From an uncultured Woeseiaceae bacterium (lineage in GTDB: Bacteria > Pseudomonadota > Gammaproteobacteria > Steroidobacterales > Woeseiaceae), in contig CAMYJB010000012.1 of assembly GCA_947258565.1 (NCBI GenBank), positions 26,961-90,960 of the forward strand: a stretch of DNA of 64,000 bases, in the 5' to 3' direction. The translations under genes and the position numbers were made by a program. The notes under the pieces are model-generated. The model had not been told where the DNA came from. It saw only the letters and a program-made list of their open reading frames with translations, and ran no database searches. The number at the start of each line of letters is the position of its first letter. Position 1 is the first letter of the stretch. Below are positions 1-8,603 of the stretch, piece by piece.

Positions 1-179
1 TCCTGCAGTATCTCGAGAACACCCTCGCCGTAAATATGCTCGCCCTGGTCCGCATGTGCCTTCAGGATCGAGAAAATGATGTCCTGCTTGCGCGAACGCG
101 CGAGGCCTTCGAGGCCGAGCTTCTCGCCCAGCTCGACGAGTTCCGCCGCGGGACGCGTCTTGAGCTCGGACAGGTTCAT
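1..179 (-). CDS. rho: Transcription termination factor Rho, N-terminal part (runs off the left edge)
   Basis: Only the first 59 codons are inside the window. From the ATG at 179 the protein starts MNLSELKTRPAAELVELG and continues through an LARSRKQDIIF segment, the typical N-terminal Rho domain of this ATP-dependent RNA helicase that ends transcription. The ATG has an AGGA about 5 bases upstream and matches the usual Rho start. The frame stays open upstream for 58 more codons to a GTG at 353 overlapping the trxA stop, with a TTG at 341 behind a GAGAGGG. An Arg-rich N-terminal extension is therefore possible. It lies just downstream of trxA on the same strand and was probably co-transcribed. 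Confidence 0.93.
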   Translation of the reverse strand, partial: MNLSELKTRPAAELVELGEKLGLEGLARSRKQDIIFSILKAHADQGEHIYGEGVLEILQ

Positions 180-349
180 CGTGTCCTTGCTCTGCTCGAG
201 TTCCTCTGGCGGTATTACCTCGAGGCTGCCGTCATCGTCAGGATACTCCGACTGCGGCGGCCGCCTGCGGCGGCGCCGATTCGGGCTGCCCTTGCTCTTG
301 TTGCCGGACTGTTTTGGCCGGCTCTTCGTTGAATTACCCAAGTACCCTC

Positions 350-676
350 TCACAGATTGCTGTCCAGGAATTCCGTTAATTGAGATTTCGACATTGCGCC
401 CAGCTTTTGCGCGGCAACCGCACCATCCTTGAATAACATCAAGGTCGGGATGCTGCGGATACCGAATTTCTGGGGCGTATTCGGATTTTCGTCGATATTG
501 AGCTTGACGATTGCAAGCTTGTTTGCGTATTCGGTCGCTGCTTCGTCGAGCAGCGGCGCGATCATTTTGCAGGGACCACACCACTCTGCCCAGAAATCGA
601 GCAGAACAGGTTTGTCGGACTGCAGAACGTCCGCGTCAAAATTACTGTCATTGGTGTGCACGATGTTGTCGCTCAC
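350..676 (-). CDS. trxA: Thioredoxin 1
   Basis: A 108-residue thioredoxin, the normal family length. The redox-active WCGPCK motif is at residues 32-37 and the cis-Pro region reads [10 protein letters not shown]. It is a cytoplasmic disulfide reductase that serves ribonucleotide reductase, PAPS reductase and protein repair. The start is a GTG at 676 with GGAGGAAG a few bases upstream, so the protein begins [10 protein letters not shown]. It is followed directly by rho on the same strand and diverges from rhlB, the arrangement known from Escherichia coli and relatives. Confidence 0.97.
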   Translation of the reverse strand: MSDNIVHTNDSNFDADVLQSDKPVLLDFWAEWCGPCKMIAPLLDEAATEYANKLAIVKLNIDENPNTPQKFGIRSIPTLMLFKDGAVAAQKLGAMSKSQLTEFLDSNL

Positions 677-947
677 CGGCTACTTCCTCCACACTTGAAG
701 ATAGATATGTTGGTTTTGGCAGGCTCGTCATCAGCTCCCCCGATAAACGAACTCTGTAAAATGGATGACGCTGCCCGCAACATCAGGCAAACTATCGCGC
801 TTTAACGCCGACTAATTCCGGCTTCTCTCTGGAATTGGTGATTACGAATACGGCGGGTGCGACGATTGTCGCGTCGAATTACGCTAATTTGAACGCTTCG
901 CGAGCCATTTTGCAAGCTTTTCACGCACATTTTCCGACCAAAATCCT

Positions 948-2222
948 ATGAGCCAAAACCATCTGAGTGACCTCAGATTTGACGCACTCGATATCCACGA
1001 ACACGTGCAGGCCGGCATCCGCGATGCCGGTTTCGAATTCTGTACCCCCATCCAGGCCAGCACGCTGCCCATTGCCCTGAAGGGCCACGATGTGGCTGGC
1101 CAGGCCCAGACGGGCACCGGCAAGACCGCAGCTTTCCTGGTCGCGGCCTACCAGCGCCTGCTCACCTCACCGCCTGTCGAGGACGGCAAGAAGCAGCCGC
1201 GCGCATTCATGCTGGCACCGACGCGCGAACTCGCCGTGCAGATTTCCAACGATGCCCAGTTGTTGGGCAGCCACACGGGATTCAGGATCGGGATCGCGTT
1301 CGGCGGCACCGACTACGAAAAGCAGCGGCGCATCATCGAAGAAGGTATCGACATTCTCATCGGCACGCCCGGACGCATCATCGATTATTACAAGCAGGGC
1401 GTGTTCACGCTCGATCGGGTCGAGGTGGCGGTGCTCGACGAGGCAGACCGCATGTTCGACATGGGCTTCATCAAGGACATCCGCTACCTCCTGAGGCGGC
1501 TGCCGGCCCCCGAGAAGCGCCTCAACATGCTGTTCTCGGCCACGCTCTCGCACAACGTCATGGAGCTCGCCTACGAGCACATGAACGAGCCCGAGCTTAT
1601 TCGCATCGAGCCCGACAAGGTCACTGCGGACAAGGTCCGGCAGGCGATTTTCTTTCCGTCGAACAAGGAGAAAATGCCATTGCTGGTCGGTCTCATTCGC
1701 GAGATGGGCCAGGGGCGAATCATGGTGTTCGTGAACATGAAGCGTGAAGCGGAACGCGTTCAGGCCTACCTGCAGGCGAACGGTATCGATGCCCGTGCGA
1801 TCTCCGGGGACGTTCCGCAAAAAAAGCGCCTGCGCATGCTGATGGACTTTCAGAGCGGCGACCTGCCGGTCCTGATCGGTACCGACGTTGCGTCCCGCGG
1901 CCTGCACATTCCCGATGTCCAGTACGTCATCAATTACGACTTGCCACAGGATTCGGAGGACTATGTGCATCGCATCGGCCGCACGGCGCGCGCGGGGGCG
2001 GCGGGCGACGCGATCAGTTTCGGCTGCGAGACCTATGCGGTTTCACTGCCCGATATCGAGGATTACATCGGCCACAAGATCCCGGTTGCGAATTACGACG
2101 TGGCTTTGCTGCCGGAACTGAAAAAGCCCAGATCGCGGCCGAGAAGCCAGACCGATCAGCGCCGCGGGAGAAGCAGCAAGCGCCCGGCCCGTCGCAAGCG
2201 GCCGCCGAAGAAATCGCAGTAG
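948..2222 (+). CDS. rhlB: ATP-dependent RNA helicase RhlB (DEAD-box)
   Basis: A 424-residue DEAD-box helicase. The Q motif FCTPIQ is near residue 31, motif I AQTGTGKT at 53-60, then PTRELA, TPGR, DEAD at about 164-167, SAT, GTDVASRGLHIP and HRIGRTARAG. A strongly basic Arg/Lys tail follows from about residue 390, probably an RNA- or RNase E-binding extension. The N-terminus MSQNHLSDLRF resembles RhlB rather than other DEAD-box paralogues, and the divergent trxA-rho neighbours support that identity. RhlB unwinds RNA for the degradosome. The Shine-Dalgarno before the ATG is weak. Confidence 0.95.
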   Translation: MSQNHLSDLRFDALDIHEHVQAGIRDAGFEFCTPIQASTLPIALKGHDVAGQAQTGTGKTAAFLVAAYQRLLTSPPVEDGKKQPRAFMLAPTRELAVQISNDAQLLGSHTGFRIGIAFGGTDYEKQRRIIEEGIDILIGTPGRIIDYYKQGVFTLDRVEVAVLDEADRMFDMGFIKDIRYLLRRLPAPEKRLNMLFSATLSHNVMELAYEHMNEPELIRIEPDKVTADKVRQAIFFPSNKEKMPLLVGLIREMGQGRIMVFVNMKREAERVQAYLQANGIDARAISGDVPQKKRLRMLMDFQSGDLPVLIGTDVASRGLHIPDVQYVINYDLPQDSEDYVHRIGRTARAGAAGDAISFGCETYAVSLPDIEDYIGHKIPVANYDVALLPELKKPRSRPRSQTDQRRGRSSKRPARRKRPPKKSQ

Positions 2223-2270
2223 CGGCGGTCAGGAACGCCCAGGCGCGCCATCACGGTGCGGGAACCGCTC

Positions 2271-2939
2271 CTACGGGCCCATCAGATCGGCCACGCCCGT
2301 GACACCCGTATAGGCCGATGTCTCCCGCGCGGGCTCCGAGGTGTCGGGCTGACTGATCTCGACGAGCATCTCCAGGCCATAGGTGTCGGCACTCTTCAAT
2401 ACGGTCAGGTTGTCGTCCACGAACAGGGTCGATTCCTTCTGAAAGCCGTCTTCGTCCTGCAGCGCGTGCCAGAACTCCTGCCGCTCTTTCGCGTAACCGA
2501 ACTGGTGGGAGGTGTAGATCGCATCGAAATACTCTGCGAGCCCGGTCACCTCGTCCTTGAGCGCCAGCGTATCCGGGTGCGAGTTCGTTACCAGCAGCAC
2601 GCGTACGTGATGCTCGCGCAATGCCTGCAGGAAGCGCTTCGCACCCGGCAGGTAATCGATACGGTGATTGACACCGCGATGCAGCTCGAGCACATCGAGC
2701 CCGAGACGCTCGCTCCAGTGATCCAGGCAATACCACTGGATGTCACCCTGGATGGCGCTGTACTTCGCGTACAGCCGACTGCGTGCGACATCGACGCTGA
2801 TGCCCTTTGCTTGCGCGTAGTGCTCAGGGACCAGCTCCTTCCACACGTAATTGTCGTAGGCAAGATCGAGGACGGTACCGTCCATGTCGAGCATGAGCGT
2901 CTCGCTCTCGGTCAGCATGGTTTTGGGGTCGTTGTTCAC
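2271..2939 (-). CDS. yrfG: GMP/IMP nucleotidase, HAD superfamily (YrfG-like)
   Basis: A 222-residue HAD hydrolase. Motif I is LDMDGTVLDLAYDNYVW near residues 17-33, motif II LLVTNS, and motif IV LFVDDN. The cap segment with WYCLDHWSERLGLD and the spacing follow E. coli YrfG, which removes phosphate from purine 5'-nucleotides. The gene is convergent with rhlB (48-base gap) and diverges from cysQ, with only 39 bases between the two starts. Substrate is assigned by family resemblance; other HAD nucleotidases cannot be excluded. Confidence 0.82.
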   Translation of the reverse strand: MNNDPKTMLTESETLMLDMDGTVLDLAYDNYVWKELVPEHYAQAKGISVDVARSRLYAKYSAIQGDIQWYCLDHWSERLGLDVLELHRGVNHRIDYLPGAKRFLQALREHHVRVLLVTNSHPDTLALKDEVTGLAEYFDAIYTSHQFGYAKERQEFWHALQDEDGFQKESTLFVDDNLTVLKSADTYGLEMLVEISQPDTSEPARETSAYTGVTGVADLMGP

Positions 2940-2978
2940 CGTATACTGCGCGCCCTGTCACCCGATACGGATGCTGGA

Positions 2979-3782
2979 ATGAATTATGTCGAACTCATCG
3001 AACCGATCGTCGCTCTTGCCAGGCAGGCCGGCGATGCGATTCTCGAAGTCTACGCGAGCGACTTCGACGTTCAAAGCAAGGATGACGAGTCTCCCCTGAC
3101 CCAGGCGGATCTTGCCTCCCACCGGCGGATCGTCTCGGGACTGGCCGCGCTGACGCCCGACCTGCCCGTGATCTCGGAAGAATCCGGGTTGCCGGCTTTC
3201 GGGGAACGCAGCGCATGGCCGACCTACTGGCTCATCGACCCGCTCGACGGCACCAGGGAGTTCGTGAACAGGAACGGCGAGTTCACCGTGAACATTGCAC
3301 TTATCACCGGCGGCCGCCCGGTATTCGGCGTCGTCCATGTGCCCGTGCCGGGAAAGACCTACGTGGGCTGCGAGGGCCACGGTGCCGAGCTGCGTGTAGA
3401 TGGGGAGCAGCCGACACCGATCCGGGTCGCGCAAAACAGCGCTCAGCCGGTAAGAGTCGTTGGCAGCCGTTCTCACCGCGGCGCGAGCCTCGACGCCTTT
3501 ATCGACAGGCTGGGCGACTGCGACCTCGTTCCCATGGGCAGCTCGCTCAAGTTTTGCGTCGTCGCCGAAGGCGGCGCGGACATCTATCCGCGCCTGGGAC
3601 CGACCTCGGAATGGGACACGGCAGCCGCACAGGCGGTGGTCGAACAGGCCGGCGGCTCGGTCGTGACGCTCGACGGTAAGCCCATGAAGTATAACCAGAA
3701 AGAGGACATGCTAAACCCGCACTTTATGGTTATCGGCGCGACCGATCACGACTGGCTGGCGCTGCTCCCTGACCGCGAGTAG
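2979..3782 (+). CDS. cysQ: 3'(2'),5'-bisphosphate nucleotidase CysQ
   Basis: A 267-residue inositol-monophosphatase-fold enzyme that hydrolyses 3'-phosphoadenosine 5'-phosphate, a by-product of sulfate assimilation. Visible metal and substrate motifs are SPLTQADLASHR, the EE pair in ISEESG, WLIDPLDGTREFVNRNGEFTVN and SEWDTAAAQAVVEQAGG. The ATG at 2979 gives MNYVELIEPIVALARQAG, matching the family N-terminus. The frame is open much further upstream, but that part is antisense to the nucleotidase gene and is not coding. Only 39 bases separate the two divergent starts, so the promoters must overlap or lie inside the neighbours. Confidence 0.92.
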   Translation: MNYVELIEPIVALARQAGDAILEVYASDFDVQSKDDESPLTQADLASHRRIVSGLAALTPDLPVISEESGLPAFGERSAWPTYWLIDPLDGTREFVNRNGEFTVNIALITGGRPVFGVVHVPVPGKTYVGCEGHGAELRVDGEQPTPIRVAQNSAQPVRVVGSRSHRGASLDAFIDRLGDCDLVPMGSSLKFCVVAEGGADIYPRLGPTSEWDTAAAQAVVEQAGGSVVTLDGKPMKYNQKEDMLNPHFMVIGATDHDWLALLPDRE

Positions 3783-3798
3783 CATGCGGGTAACGGTC

Positions 3799-3811
3799 TA
3801 CTAATATAGTA
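3799..3811 (+). promoter_or_regulatory. AT-rich palindrome, possible -10 region for the DUF465 gene
   Basis: TACTAATATAGTA, a TACTA-N3-TAGTA inverted repeat, stands out in a GC-rich gap 35 bases before the ATG at 3846. It contains -10-like hexamers (TAATAT, TATAGT). No convincing -35 hexamer is seen at the right distance, so this is a suggestion only. Confidence 0.3.
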
Positions 3812-3845
3812 ATAGCACCAGCCGAATCAGCCTCGTACGACCTGC

Positions 3846-4061
3846 ATGTCCGATAAAGTCGATACCGAATCATTCAAACAACTCGAGCGCCTGCGCGAGT
3901 TGCGGGTTAGCCACAGGGATCTGGACTACCTGATCGATCGCCTGCAGCACGACCCGATGGTCGACCAGCTGCGCATTCGCCGCCTGAAGAAGCGCAAGCT
4001 GTTGCTGAAGGACATGATTGCGGCGCTCGAGAGCGAACTCATTCCGGATCTGGACGCCTGA
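3846..4061 (+). CDS. DUF465 (YdcH-family) small coiled-coil protein
   Basis: A 71-residue highly charged, helical protein with the DUF465 pattern: HRDLDYLIDRL in the middle, then LRIRRLKKRKLLLKDMIAALE. Family members are 65-80 residues long with no established function. There is no signal peptide or membrane segment. The ATG is the only plausible start, although its Shine-Dalgarno is weak. The hairpin repeat at 4076-4159 begins 14 bases after the stop and separates it from convergent trhO. Confidence 0.85.
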   Translation: MSDKVDTESFKQLERLRELRVSHRDLDYLIDRLQHDPMVDQLRIRRLKKRKLLLKDMIAALESELIPDLDA

Positions 4062-4075
4062 TGGATCTCTTCGAG

Positions 4076-4159
4076 GGCGGCCAGCTCCGATCCTTTTTCT
4101 CGTCATGGCTCGCTGCGCTGCGCTTTACTTCCTCGAAAAAGGAATCCTCGCTGGCCGCC
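4076..4159 (+). repeat. Long hairpin repeat, copy A
   Basis: Outer arms GGCGGCCAG (4076-4084) and CTGGCCGCC (4151-4159) are perfectly complementary. Further in, GATCCTTTTTC pairs with GAAAAAGGAATC with one bulge or mismatch. The apical part carries the shared core TCATGGCTCGC...GCGCTTTACTTCC. It fills most of the gap between the convergent DUF465 and trhO genes. A bidirectional transcription terminator or a REP-like dispersed element are both possible. The core recurs at 23872, 28247, 28372 and 39806. Confidence 0.8.
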
Positions 4160-4200
4160 ACGCAAGAAATGCGGCAGCGTCGCAGATCGGGTCACACTGT

Positions 4201-5115
4201 TCAGGTCGATAGTTTCTGACCGATGTGCCTGTCGCCGCGCTGCTCGGCGAGAGCTACCTGCTTGCGGCGCTCCTCCAGCCGCGCGGCGCGCTCTGCATCG
4301 ATCTCATCCACGCAGTGCGGGCAGGACAGCCCTTGCCGGTAATGCGGCGACTCGAGATCTTCGGCGGACAGAGGTCGCCGGCAGGCGTGACACTGAACGT
4401 AGCCGCCCTCTGCGAGATCCTTGTCGACGGCCACGCGTGTGTCGAATACGAAACATTCACCCTGCCACCGGTTTTCCTTTTCGGGCATCTCGGTGAGATA
4501 GTTCAGAATTCCGCCTTCAAGGTGGTAGACCTTTTCAAAACCCAGTTCGAGCATTAGCGCCGTCGCTTTTTCACAGCGGATGCCACCGGTGCAGAACATC
4601 GCGAGCGGCCTGTCTCTCGACGTCCCGGCAAGTTGCTTCGCGAATTCCGGAAACTGCCGGAAGCTGTCGGTGCCCGGATCGAGCGCACGCGGGAAACTAC
4701 CGACCTCGACCTCGTAGTGATTGCGCGTGTCGATGACGAGCACGTCGGGATTTTCGATCAGTTCGTTCCACTCTGCAGGCGGCACATGCGTGCCGGTCTT
4801 CCGGTGCGGCAGGATATCCGGGCGCCCGAGGGTGACGATCTCTTGCTTGACCCGCACGCGCATGCGTCGGAACGGCGCCTCGCTGGCGTCCGTCCAGCGC
4901 GGCTCGATCGGCGCTGCCAGCGCCAGGCGGCGCTCCATCCAGTCGAGCACCTGGAGGATCGACGCTTCCGTCCCGCATATCGTGCCGTTGAAGCCCTCGG
5001 CCGCGACAAGGATCGTCCCCAGTACGTCCCGCTCGTCGCAAATCGCCTGGAGGTCGTCGCGAAACGCCGCTGCAAGGCCAAGTTCCAGGAAGCGGTAGAA
5101 CGATGCGACCTTCAT
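4201..5115 (-). CDS. trhO: tRNA uridine(34) hydroxylase, rhodanese-like (TrhO/YceA)
   Basis: A 304-residue protein of the UPF0176 rhodanese family. An N-terminal acylphosphatase-like domain (residues 1-95) is followed by the rhodanese domain with VLVIDTRNHYE. The essential cysteine loop is CTGGIRCEKA, with C175 and C181. C-terminal cysteines in CHACRRPLS and CPHC probably bind a metal. The family installs ho5U at the wobble uridine of tRNA. Its start overlaps the plsB stop by four bases (ATGA), so the two are translationally coupled. Confidence 0.93.
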   Translation of the reverse strand: MKVASFYRFLELGLAAAFRDDLQAICDERDVLGTILVAAEGFNGTICGTEASILQVLDWMERRLALAAPIEPRWTDASEAPFRRMRVRVKQEIVTLGRPDILPHRKTGTHVPPAEWNELIENPDVLVIDTRNHYEVEVGSFPRALDPGTDSFRQFPEFAKQLAGTSRDRPLAMFCTGGIRCEKATALMLELGFEKVYHLEGGILNYLTEMPEKENRWQGECFVFDTRVAVDKDLAEGGYVQCHACRRPLSAEDLESPHYRQGLSCPHCVDEIDAERAARLEERRKQVALAEQRGDRHIGQKLST

Positions 5116-7589
5116 ACGTCGGCCTCGGTACTTTCGAATGTCAGGGACAGGATACTGTGGCGGATCTCCTCGCCGAGAACCAGCCGGGCATCCGCCCCGA
5201 TACTGGTAATGTTTTCGTCGAATTCAAGCATGCCGTCGGCATTGCGACGCAGCACGTCCAGGTCCTGCAGCTTCTTGATGAAATCGTGGAACAGCGTCTT
5301 GCTGAAGAAATCCGGTGAATGCAGCCCGTAGATCATGGACAGGCGCTCGGCGCTCTGCTGGCACAGCAGCTCCAGGCTTCCCCTCGTGAGTTTCCCCGAC
5401 CCGTGATGCACGAGGATCGCGATGACGAGATAAAAACGCTGCAGCATCGGCACCATCGACTGCCCGAACATGAGCAGCTGGTAGGCTTTGGCGGACCCGG
5501 CGCGCGGGCGTATAAGCATCTTCTTGTTGCGGCCCCTGGTGAGTATCTCCAGCTGGAGTAACGCTTCGATCGCCTGCGTCGTTACGTCATCGATATCGTT
5601 GTACTTCCACTTCAGGCACAGTTCCTTGCGCATGAACGGGTAGATGAGGCGAATCAGGCGCTGCAGCTCGGCATGTTCGAGTTCACGTCCCTGGATGAAG
5701 CAGCAGGCGACGGATGCGGGCACTGCGAGCAGGTGCAGAATGTTGTTGCGGAAGTAGGTCATGAGCACCGCTGTGTGCTCGGTCATGTGGATGACGTCGC
5801 CCAACGGGTGCGAGGTACGGCTGATGACATCGAGGTCTTCGCCGTGCCGGATGATCTTGCCCGGCGTCCAGTCCGGCAGCGTCACCGACTCCGAATAGCT
5901 GAATTTCTTCATCAAAGCGAGATACAGCTCGAGCTGCCGCTTGAGTTCCTGCGCCCCGATCTTCTGCTTCGGCGTAGCCAGTAATACGTAAGCAAGCAGG
6001 CTGATCGGCGTAACGGCCGCGGCCGCGTTAATATTTCTCATGATGTCGACGCCGAGTTCATCGACAACGTGGCCGAGCCACGGCGGCCGCTCGCCGTCTT
6101 CGGCAACGGCGCCTCGCCAATCCGGCTTGAGGGTATCGAGGACGCGATCGAGTTCGATCGGTTCCGCAATGTTCACGTAGACCTTGCCGAAGTTCTCGCG
6201 CAGCGACTTGACCGACCGGATCAGTCCGAACAGCGTCTCCTTCTGCTTCTCCGAACCGCTCAACTCGCTGATGAACGAGTCCCCCTCGATCAGCTTCTCG
6301 TACCCGAAATAGACCGGCACGAAAACGATCGGACGCTTCGGGTTTCTTATATAGGAGTGCACGGTCATCGCCAGCATGCCGCCCTTCGGCTGCAACAATC
6401 GCCCCGTGCGGCTGCGTGTGCCCTCGACGAAGTACTCCACGGAATAGCCGCGTTGCAGGATCTGGTCGAGATAGGCGTCGAACACGGCTGCGTACAGGCG
6501 GTTGCCCTTGAAGCTGCGCCGCAGGAAGAACGCGCCGCCGCGTCGGAGTATCGGGCCGACGACAGGGATGTTGAGATTGATTCCCGCTGCAATATGGGGC
6601 GTGTGCAGGCCTTCCTCGTAGAGAATGTAGCCCAGCAGGAGGTAGTCGAAATGGCTGCGATGGCACGGTACGTAGACCACCTCCTTGTCCTCCGCTACCC
6701 CGTGCAGGCGATTGATATGTGCGATCTCGACGCCGTCGTAAATGCGCGTCCAGAGCCAGCGCAGAAATCGCTCCACGATCCGGATCGTGGGGTAGGAAAT
6801 GTCCGCCGCAATCTCCTGCGCGTAGCGGCGCGCATTCTTGCGCGCCTTGTCCAGCGCGTCCGGATCGTCGCCAGCCTCGTTGGCGATTGCCCTGCGCACA
6901 CCCGGCGTCCTGACTACCTGGTTGACGAGCGTGCGGCGGGTCGACAGGTCGGGACCCACGGTAGCCGTGCGCCGTCGCCGAAAATGCACGCGCAGGATTC
7001 GTGAGACCTTGCGAAAGGCAACCTCGGAATCGAGATCCCTTGCGACGATGGAGCTCAGCGGCAGCGGCTCACTGAATCGCAGCAGGGTATTGCGCCCGAG
7101 CAGCAGGGTCGCGAAGAACTTGCGGGTTCTGCCGGCGACGTCCCAGTTCTCCGCGAACAGCAGCTTGAAAACCGACCGTTCTTTCTGCGGCGAGCGGCCC
7201 CAGTAAATCGCAACGGGAACCAGCAGCAGCTCTTGCTGCCTGGCATCCGCCGCCGCGACGAGCCGCCCCAGCCGGGGCGAGCCCTTTGGCGAGGGATGCC
7301 GGAACATGAATCCCTCCATGCGTCGCATGACGACGACGCGACGCGATTCGCGCCTGCCGCAGCACCTGAACGATTCGCTGGGCGAGGGCATGTCGTGGAG
7401 CTTGCAGGCACGTTCCAGTGCCAGCATGTCGGCAAGCCCGCCGGTCTCGAGCACATAGCAGACCGCCGCATCCGGGTTGCTGACGAGTTCGGCCGGTGTT
7501 TCCGGCTGGATCGCAGGCCGTGCCCAGATCGCGAATATCTTGCCGGCCAGCCAGTAAAGGGGCCGCAGTAGGAATCCGGCAATGTTCAT
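5112..7589 (-). CDS. plsB: Glycerol-3-phosphate acyltransferase PlsB
   Basis: An 825-residue protein, close to the E. coli PlsB length. The acyltransferase signature HRSHFDYLLL begins near residue 308, where E. coli has His306, and is followed by GGAFFLRRSF and FVEGTRSRTGR. PlsB makes 1-acyl-glycerol-3-phosphate on the inner membrane face, the first step in phospholipid synthesis. The N-terminal ATG at 7589 gives MNIAGFLLRPLYWLAGK. It is the first gene of a two-gene unit with trhO. Confidence 0.96.
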   Translation of the reverse strand: MNIAGFLLRPLYWLAGKIFAIWARPAIQPETPAELVSNPDAAVCYVLETGGLADMLALERACKLHDMPSPSESFRCCGRRESRRVVVMRRMEGFMFRHPSPKGSPRLGRLVAAADARQQELLLVPVAIYWGRSPQKERSVFKLLFAENWDVAGRTRKFFATLLLGRNTLLRFSEPLPLSSIVARDLDSEVAFRKVSRILRVHFRRRRTATVGPDLSTRRTLVNQVVRTPGVRRAIANEAGDDPDALDKARKNARRYAQEIAADISYPTIRIVERFLRWLWTRIYDGVEIAHINRLHGVAEDKEVVYVPCHRSHFDYLLLGYILYEEGLHTPHIAAGINLNIPVVGPILRRGGAFFLRRSFKGNRLYAAVFDAYLDQILQRGYSVEYFVEGTRSRTGRLLQPKGGMLAMTVHSYIRNPKRPIVFVPVYFGYEKLIEGDSFISELSGSEKQKETLFGLIRSVKSLRENFGKVYVNIAEPIELDRVLDTLKPDWRGAVAEDGERPPWLGHVVDELGVDIMRNINAAAAVTPISLLAYVLLATPKQKIGAQELKRQLELYLALMKKFSYSESVTLPDWTPGKIIRHGEDLDVISRTSHPLGDVIHMTEHTAVLMTYFRNNILHLLAVPASVACCFIQGRELEHAELQRLIRLIYPFMRKELCLKWKYNDIDDVTTQAIEALLQLEILTRGRNKKMLIRPRAGSAKAYQLLMFGQSMVPMLQRFYLVIAILVHHGSGKLTRGSLELLCQQSAERLSMIYGLHSPDFFSKTLFHDFIKKLQDLDVLRRNADGMLEFDENITSIGADARLVLGEEIRHSILSLTFESTEADV

Positions 7590-7694
7590 GGCGGGTCAGT
7601 CTACCGAAAAGACCGTGTCAGCAAACCCTTGTTTTTGGCGCAAAATGCGCTACTCGTGGGCACACTGCCAGGCCGGCGATAAACAACAGGCGCT

Positions 7695-8216
7695 TTATCC
7701 CGGGTTCTCCTGCAGTTCGTGCGTCACGGTCCTGATGAAACGCTTCAGGTAAGCACTGATTTCGACGATGTTAGCCGTCAACCGGTGATCACTGTCAATG
7801 AGATGCAGCTCGGCAGTGCACTGGCGAGCAAACCGGATGCTGTTGTCGACCGGGACGACATCGTCGTGCCAGCCGTGAACGATACAGATCGGCATCCCGG
7901 GCGGCGGCGGCGTGAGTTCTTCGTAGCCCTGCATGTAGTAGGCGGGCGCCAGTACGAACAAACCCGCTGCGTTCACCTTTGCGGCCGCTGCCGTCGCAAC
8001 ATGGCCGCCCATGCTGGAGCCGACGAGTATCAACGTGTCATCGATGCCCTGGCATTCGGCGACCAGTCTCTCGACCCTCTCCGTCGAGTCCGCGATGCCC
8101 TGGTAGTCGATGCTGTCTGCGTGGTAACCGAGCTCCTTCACCATCGCGGCCATCGCCTTGATCTTCGTGCCCCATGGTCCGCTTTCCTGGCCGTGCGAAA
8201 AGACTACTGTCGTCAT
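7695..8216 (-). CDS. Small alpha/beta hydrolase
   Basis: A 173-residue alpha/beta-hydrolase. The nucleophile elbow is GSSMGG and VFSHGQESGP near the start is the oxyanion strand. An Asp in HGWHDDVVP and the late His in DSDHRL complete a probable triad. The size and pattern resemble YqiA/UPF0227-type esterases. I chose the ATG at 8216 (MTTVVFSHGQ) over the in-frame start at 8237, because the latter runs into the stop of the upstream atl gene. Substrate unknown. It follows atl by 17 bases on the same strand. Confidence 0.85.
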   Translation of the reverse strand: MTTVVFSHGQESGPWGTKIKAMAAMVKELGYHADSIDYQGIADSTERVERLVAECQGIDDTLILVGSSMGGHVATAAAAKVNAAGLFVLAPAYYMQGYEELTPPPPGMPICIVHGWHDDVVPVDNSIRFARQCTAELHLIDSDHRLTANIVEISAYLKRFIRTVTHELQENPG

Positions 8217-8233
8217 CTGATTGTCTCCCGGAT

Positions 8234-8593
8234 TCAACGCTCATCCCAGGCCGAAGTCGGCTTCCACAGCAGCTCGTCGAGCTGCGGCTGCCAGCGATAT
8301 TTTCCCATATCGACCCGACCGGCAACTACGGGAATGTTTTCTTCCTCGAGCAGTTTCCTCTGCCTCTCGAACCGGGTGCTGCCGGCCTCGAAGGCGATTC
8401 TACCCGAGGCCGTGATGACCCGATGCCAGGGTATGTCCTGCCCGCCGGCCAGCTGCTTCAGTGCCCAGCCGACCTGTCGCGCGCCGCGCGGGATGCCCGC
8501 GATCTCCGCGATCTGCCCGTAGCTGGCCACGCTGCCGCGCGGAATATCGCGAATGGTCTCGTAAATGCGTGCGAGCCGTGCCTGCCTGTCCAC
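8234..8593 (-). CDS. Alkyltransferase-like DNA-lesion recognition protein (Atl/YbaZ type)
   Basis: A 119-residue member of the MGMT DNA-binding superfamily. It has the DNA-binding helix GVASYGQIAEIAG-like segment (SVASYGQIAEIAG) and ARQVGWALK. The active-site motif reads PWHRVI instead of PCHRV, so the alkyl-accepting Cys is replaced by Trp. Such proteins bind O6-alkylguanine and recruit nucleotide excision repair rather than repairing directly. The GTG at 8593 gives the normal length and lies 10 bases after the upstream GTPase stop. A longer frame to 8782 overlaps that GTPase and is rejected. Confidence 0.88.
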   Translation of the reverse strand: MDRQARLARIYETIRDIPRGSVASYGQIAEIAGIPRGARQVGWALKQLAGGQDIPWHRVITASGRIAFEAGSTRFERQRKLLEEENIPVVAGRVDMGKYRWQPQLDELLWKPTSAWDER

Positions 8594-8603
8594 CCGTGCG
8601 CCC

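Noticed and set aside
2256..2978. Long plus-strand open frame running into cysQ
   Set aside because: It is antisense to the YrfG-like gene and the CysQ-like residues begin only at the ATG at 2979.
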